Source: Candidatus Omnitrophota bacterium
GTDB taxonomy: Bacteria > Omnitrophota > Omnitrophia > Omnitrophales > Aquincolibacteriaceae
NCBI GenBank assembly: GCA_903856085.1
Contig: CAIOAT010000049.1
Span: 1 to 57,893 of the forward strand
DNA: 57,893 bases
Reading direction: 5' to 3'
This document shows positions 22,601 to 25,600 of the stretch, piece by piece. Position 1 is the stretch's first letter; every line of letters starts with the position of its first letter. The notes beneath the pieces are model-generated. The model saw only the letters and a list, made by a program, of their open reading frames with translations. It did no database searches and was not told where the DNA came from. Position numbers and translations under genes: made by a program.

Positions 22601-25600
22601 ATGAAACTGCCACGTTTTTCATCGCCCGATCGCCCCTTGACCACGGCGCCGCTTTGCCACCGCGAACCGATTGCCGCATCCGCTTTGCCATTGGCGAGCT
22701 GTTCCAATAAAAGACCGCTCTGGCCCATGTGCGTGGCCCGGTCCGCGTCCGTAAAGATCACATAATCGCAACCGTCTTCGAGCAATTTCCTCATCCCGAG
22801 AATGATCCCGCTCCCCTTTTTGCCGCCAATCTGCAGTTTCTGTTGGCGATTGATGAACCGCACCTGAACTTGACCCGAAGCAAGCCTATCGGGAAATCGC
22901 TCACGCAGGATATCCAAGGCGACTTCGCCAGAACTTTTCTGCGTTTTGATGACCGGGGCCGGAACGTTCCCTTCCAGTTTGCTTTTTTGCATCATCCGGA
23001 GCCCAAAAAACAGGCCGGACCGAACATGCTGGGAAAGAAATTTGATATACCATTGCCAGAACGGCGACTGCATAAGCGTCCCTTCAAGAAAACTCACACG
23101 AAGTTCATCATCGCGCAATGCTCCGTCGGGCACTTTCCGTTCACCGTCATCCATGATCAATAATTCATAAGACAATTTCGGATTCACGGAAAAGAGTTCA
23201 TCGAGCTCCTCCAACTTCGCCGCGATCGCGTCTTCCCCATGGGGATTATCCGCGGACTTCTTCATCAAACGGTTCTGCTCTCCGTACATCGAGAATTCGA
23301 CCCCGACCTTCACAGGCTTTCCGTCCTTGATCGGGAAACGGTAAATCCCCAGGAAGGACCGGATCAGCTTTTCGGCTTCCGGCAAGACATGATGGAATTC
23401 CTTGTCCCGTAAAAGCAATTGGTCAAGATATGTCGCGTGTTCCGCAGCATCCGGGCCCTTGAGGGCCTTGGAAAGGTTTTTCGACAAAAATGCCATACGC
23501 GAACGGTCATCCATCGCAGCCAACGTCCCATCTTCCCACGAGGAGCGCATCAGCACCGTCGACCAGCCATCCCGCACGTTATCAAAACGCGTTTCAGAAC
23601 GTTGCTTACCATCTTTTAACTTGAAGCTGGGGAGCATCTCTTGGGAAGGTTTTATTGAATAGACCATTTCGCCAGATCTTTCACCCGACTGAAAACCCAA
23701 AGCGCTCAGCGCGGGCTGTAAAGAAGCTTGTTCGGCTCCGATAAACTGAAAGATCATAGTGTCAGCTTTATAGAACTGCCCAAGAACATCGCGAAAAAAA
23801 TCGAAGAACCTGCGTCCCTGCCCTTGCGAACGAAACTCTTCAAAAACCTGGAACCTTACGTTGTAAGTTGCTTTCCCCCGGAAATTGAAAAGGGCATATC
23901 CCCGCCAGGACCCGTCTTCACCCTTGTAGCCCAACAAAGCGCCTTGGTTCCGGTCAAAGGTCCACACATACGCCGTTTCTGCCCTTCCGGCTTCCGCTGA
24001 TTTTCTCGAATAAACAACGGGCTGCTTTTTATTATCGATTTTAATCTCATCACCCGAAAAGCTCTCGCCGTCAGGAGCATATCGCTTGAGTGTGATCCCC
24101 CGGTTCCATAAATTATTAAGAAGATCATCTGCTAACGGCGCAATCGTTTGGGCCGACAATTCAATTTTCTCAACCCGCGCCTCTGCGCGCGCGTTGGCGA
24201 CTTGTTCCTTCCCGCGCCGGGTCAGGCGCGCCATCGCGGCCAGAGAAAGCGGGATCCCAGGAAATAACGGCGAAGCGCCAGCCCGGGGTTTAGTTCCCTT
24301 GGGAGTAATGATTTTCAGATCCCGCAAAGAATTCAGAACCGCATCCACATGCTCAGCATGGATCATTCCTTCCTGGCTGTGCATTAAGTTGGGGAGTCCG
24401 TAGAAATCTTTGGCATATTCTCCCCCAGTCAAGCTGAGGATCTTGTGCCGGTCAGGATATGCTTTGAGTTTGGTTCTCAGCTGTTCCGCGCCCAGCACAC
24501 CTCGTGCAGCGCCCGTCTGCTGGCTTAAGCCGGACATCAGTGCCGCAAACGCGTTCTTTTTCTTGTCACTGCCCAAACCCTGAGCCGTCTTGACTAGGAC
24601 CCGTTGGATCTCCGAAGGTTGATATCCGCCCCGGAGTTTCAAGTCCTCGAGATACGATTGGTACAGCTTCTCTAAATCCATATTTTGGCCGCCGGCTTGG
24701 GCAAGACTTAAAGTCTCAAGCCACGCCATATAAAAGGCCGCGCCTTTCACTTCATCCAGATCACGATGCAAATTCTTGCTGACCCGTTCCAGCACCGGCG
24801 AACTGATGTGATCAAGACCTTCCAGAGGATCGATCACAGGAAGATGCCCCATTTCCGCGAGCGCGATCAAAACCTGACTGTCCGAAAGACCCGGAAGCGA
24901 CATCGCCTTGAGCAGGGCTGCATCTTCAAGCACGGCCACCCATTGATTGGTTTCTTTTAAAATTTCCGGCGCCAACTGCAAGATCCTTTGGCCATGGTCC
25001 GGATGTCCGTGACCACCGTAGAGTGCCTCCAAGTGTCTCCCCTCCCACTCCAAAGATTCATGCCGCGCCCCAACTCTTTGGGCTTCTTCTGTTACAACCG
25101 AGGGTTGATCTTCCAATGCCGCAGGATAAAGCCCTTGAAGTATTGAGATCGGGCTCGTAGGAAATACCATTTCGGAGGTCGGCTGCTGAAGATTGTCGCC
25201 CGGCACCAGAACAGGCAGTGGAAGTTGTCCTTGTTCCGCATTTCGCTCCCGGTCCGCGTTCCGCTGGCTTTGCAAGTACACAAGTGTGCCTGAAAAAACA
25301 AGAAACGCCGCGGGAATCGCCCATATCCATTTAGGAATAGCCCCCTGGGTTTTCGGACGCAATCCCTGATCCCGGCCCTTCTTCTCCGACCCCCTCGGCT
25401 TATCTTGCCGCAACTCGGAGCGATTGGCGTCACCGGCCACACGGCCCCCCGCCATCCGCGCAAATTCATCAAAATAATGCTTCAAATCTATAATTGTTTT
25501 AGCCGTTATAGGCGGCTCTCCTGTGCCTTTATTGAACATTTCAACTAATTGTTGATTAACCGCTAATGTTTCCTGGAAGTTTATAAACGATGGATCAAGC

